64,000 nt of DNA from Curtobacterium sp. VKM Ac-2865 (GTDB lineage Bacteria; Actinomycetota; Actinomycetes; Actinomycetales; Microbacteriaceae): the NCBI RefSeq assembly GCF_015350905.1, contig NZ_JADKRZ010000007.1:62001-126000 (forward strand), read 5' to 3'. The first letter of the stretch is position 1, and each line of letters opens with the position of its first letter. This document shows positions 62,611 through 64,000 of this stretch, in pieces. The position numbers were made by a program, and so were the translations under genes. The notes beneath the pieces were generated by a model, which was not told the DNA's origin, searched no databases, and worked only from the letters and a program-made list of their open reading frames with translations.

Positions 62611-63458
62611 GCGGTGAGCACGCCGGCCGCGACGGCTGCGTGCAGGGCCTCGCGCCAGTCACGCATCGGCGGGATGCCTGCGCGCTGCCAGCCGTCGTGT
62701 CCGAGCACGCTGTACGCCGGACGCGGAGCGGGGCGGACGAAGGCGGCGCTGTCGGTGGGCAGCACGCGCTCCGGGTCCAGCCCGACCTCGGTGAAGATGG
62801 CCTTCGTGAAGTCCAGCCAGGACCCCTGACCCGCGTTCGTCCCGTGGTAGATGCCGGCGGGTGCGTCGGCGTCGAGCATCGCGACGATCTGGCGCGCCAG
62901 GTCACCGGTCCACGTCGGCTGTCCGACCTGGTCGGTCACCACGCGCACGGTCTCGTGCGAGCCGGCGAGCCGGATCATCGTCTTCGCGAAGTTCGGGCCG
63001 CCGGCGCCGTAGAGCCATGCCGCACGGACGATCCAGGACTGCTCCGGTGCGATGCGCCGGACAGCAGCTTCGCCGGCGGCCTTCGTGCGGCCGTAGGCAC
63101 CGATCGGGTCGGTGGGCTCGTCCTCGGCGTACGGCGCGGTGCCGTTGCCGTCGAAGACGTAGTCCGTCGACACGTGGACGAGCTTCGCACCGGCGGCGAC
63201 CGCGGCCGTCGCCAGGACCTCGGGGCCGCGGGCGTTCACCGCGTGGGCGTCGTCCTCGTGGGACTCGGCGTCGTCGACCTTCGTGTAGGCGGCGGCGTTG
63301 ACGACGACGTCGTGCCCGGCGACCGCCGCGGAGACGGCAGCCGGGTCGGTGATGTCGAGGTCGGCGCGGGACAGCGCGGTGACGTCACGTCCGGCGAGGG
63401 CCTGCTGGAGGTCCTGGCCGAGCATGCCGGCCGCGCCGGTGATGAGGTAGCGGGTCAT
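62607..63458 (-). CDS. rmlD: dTDP-4-dehydrorhamnose reductase
   Basis: This 283-residue SDR finishes dTDP-L-rhamnose. It shows the cofactor motif YLITGAAGMLGQDLQQAL, VVNAAAYTKVDDAE, STDYVFDG and the catalytic YGRTK. It is preceded 22 bases upstream by rmlB and overlaps the next SDR. This supports rhamnose in the surface polysaccharide. Confidence 0.93.
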   Translation of the reverse strand: MTRYLITGAAGMLGQDLQQALAGRDVTALSRADLDITDPAAVSAAVAGHDVVVNAAAYTKVDDAESHEDDAHAVNARGPEVLATAAVAAGAKLVHVSTDYVFDGNGTAPYAEDEPTDPIGAYGRTKAAGEAAVRRIAPEQSWIVRAAWLYGAGGPNFAKTMIRLAGSHETVRVVTDQVGQPTWTGDLARQIVAMLDADAPAGIYHGTNAGQGSWLDFTKAIFTEVGLDPERVLPTDSAAFVRPAPRPAYSVLGHDGWQRAGIPPMRDWREALHAAVAAGVLTA

Positions 63459-63480
63459 GGTCGGCTTCCGTCGTCCGGGC

Positions 63481-64000
63481 TCAGGCCAGGGCCGCGCGGT
63501 CCTTGAGCGGCTCCCACCAGGCGCGGTTGTCGCGGTACCACTGGACGACGTCGGCGAGCCCCTGCTCGAAGGGGACCTGCGGCTCGTACCCGAGCTCGGC
63601 CTGGATCTTCGAGATGTCCACCGAGTAGCGGAGGTCGTGGCCGAGGCGGTCGGCGACGCGGTCGACGTAGGACCAGTCCTTGCCGGCGGCCTCGAGGAGC
63701 ATCTCGGTGAGCTCCTTGTTGGTGAGCTCGGTGCCGCCGCCGATGTTGTAGATCTCGCCGGCGCGACCGCGGGTCAGCACCATGGCGATGCCACGGGTGT
63801 GGTCGTCGACGTGCAGCCAGTCGCGGATGTTGTTGCCCTCGCCGTACAGCGGGACGTGGCGGTCGTCGATGAGGTTCGTGACGAACAGCGGGATGACCTT
63901 CTCGGGGAAGTGGTACGGCCCGTAGTTGTTCGAGCAGCGCGTGATCGAGACGTTCAGCCCGTGGGTGCGGTGGTAGCTGCGAGCGAGGAGGTCGCTGCCG
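63481..64000 (-). CDS. rmlB: dTDP-glucose 4,6-dehydratase (5' part beyond the window)
   Basis: 172 C-terminal residues are visible; the frame remains open to base 64000, so the start and NAD motif are outside. The segments SITRCSNNYGPYHFPEKVIPL, PLYGEGNNIRDWLHVDDHTRGI, EIYNIGGGTELTN and RPGHDLRYS-like DRLGHDLRYSVDISKI are diagnostic for RmlB. It converts dTDP-glucose to the 4-keto-6-deoxy sugar, the precursor that RmlD later reduces. Confidence 0.93.
   Translation of the reverse strand, partial: GSDLLARSYHRTHGLNVSITRCSNNYGPYHFPEKVIPLFVTNLIDDRHVPLYGEGNNIRDWLHVDDHTRGIAMVLTRGRAGEIYNIGGGTELTNKELTEMLLEAAGKDWSYVDRVADRLGHDLRYSVDISKIQAELGYEPQVPFEQGLADVVQWYRDNRAWWEPLKDRAALA

Overview
The window is high-GC (about 70%) actinobacterial chromosome. 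Gene content and organisation point to Microbacteriaceae, most likely Curtobacterium or a close relative. Supporting signs are the actinobacterial order sdhCDAB / cdd-deoA-add / purine nucleoside phosphorylase / phosphosugar mutase (M. tuberculosis groups the same functions), a biotin-dependent acyl-CoA carboxylase with a small epsilon subunit beside birA, an LAxTG-type surface anchor, and plant- or environment-associated functions (GH6 cellulase, mannitol PTS, ice-binding-family protein). The genus is inferred from style, not from a search. No rRNA, tRNA, CRISPR array, insertion sequence or prophage was seen.

Layout. 1-2.4 kb: aldehyde dehydrogenase tail, an ABC exporter and a tiny HTH regulator with a double operator. 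2.4-8.4 kb: MHS-type transporter, then the reverse-strand run xth-trpS-GNAT-ribD-ribA. 8.5-15 kb: sugar PTS block (ptsH, DeoR regulator, ptsI, mtlA, mtlF, mtlD). 15-20.7 kb: lipid/diacylglycerol kinase, DUF3494 ice-binding-like surface protein, quinone-oxidoreductase-like protein, two tandem DUF805 membrane proteins and a TNT-like protein. 20.7-24.2 kb: sdhCDAB. 24.3-26.8 kb: a GT4 glycosyltransferase divergent from a mannose-1-phosphate guanylyltransferase.

27-38.6 kb: a long nucleoside uptake and salvage operon (BMP lipoprotein, ABC ATPase, two permeases, cdd, deoA, add, PTS IIA, PTS IIB, purine nucleoside phosphorylase, phosphosugar mutase). 38.6-39.8 kb: a one-gene islet framed by 52-nt direct repeats. 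39.8-50 kb: acyl-CoA carboxylase genes (biotin carboxylase/BCCP, carboxyltransferase, epsilon subunit) with birA, maf, a TrmA/RumA-type methyltransferase and a response regulator/kinase/kinase-like trio. 50-56.5 kb: PH-domain protein, ugd, gtrA, purK, a GH6 cellulase lying between purK and purE, and a lipoprotein. 56.6-64 kb: polysaccharide genes (two GT4 enzymes, a flippase-like membrane protein, a DUF2142-like membrane protein, an SDR, rmlD, and rmlB running off the end).

The most distinctive non-coding signal is a family of near-perfect palindromes, with arms built on GGAGGCCCGGTGCCAG, just after three stop codons. A diverged full palindrome lies inside the maf coding sequence, in frame, and arm fragments occur in birA, cdd and the TNT-like gene, recalling the in-gene palindromic elements of Rickettsia. 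Other items of note are a PTS IIA/IIB pair with no IIC inside a nucleoside operon, the direct-repeat-flanked islet, and an HTH gene whose -35 and -10 each sit in a GTCAA-N6-TTGAC palindrome and whose transcript appears to be leaderless.
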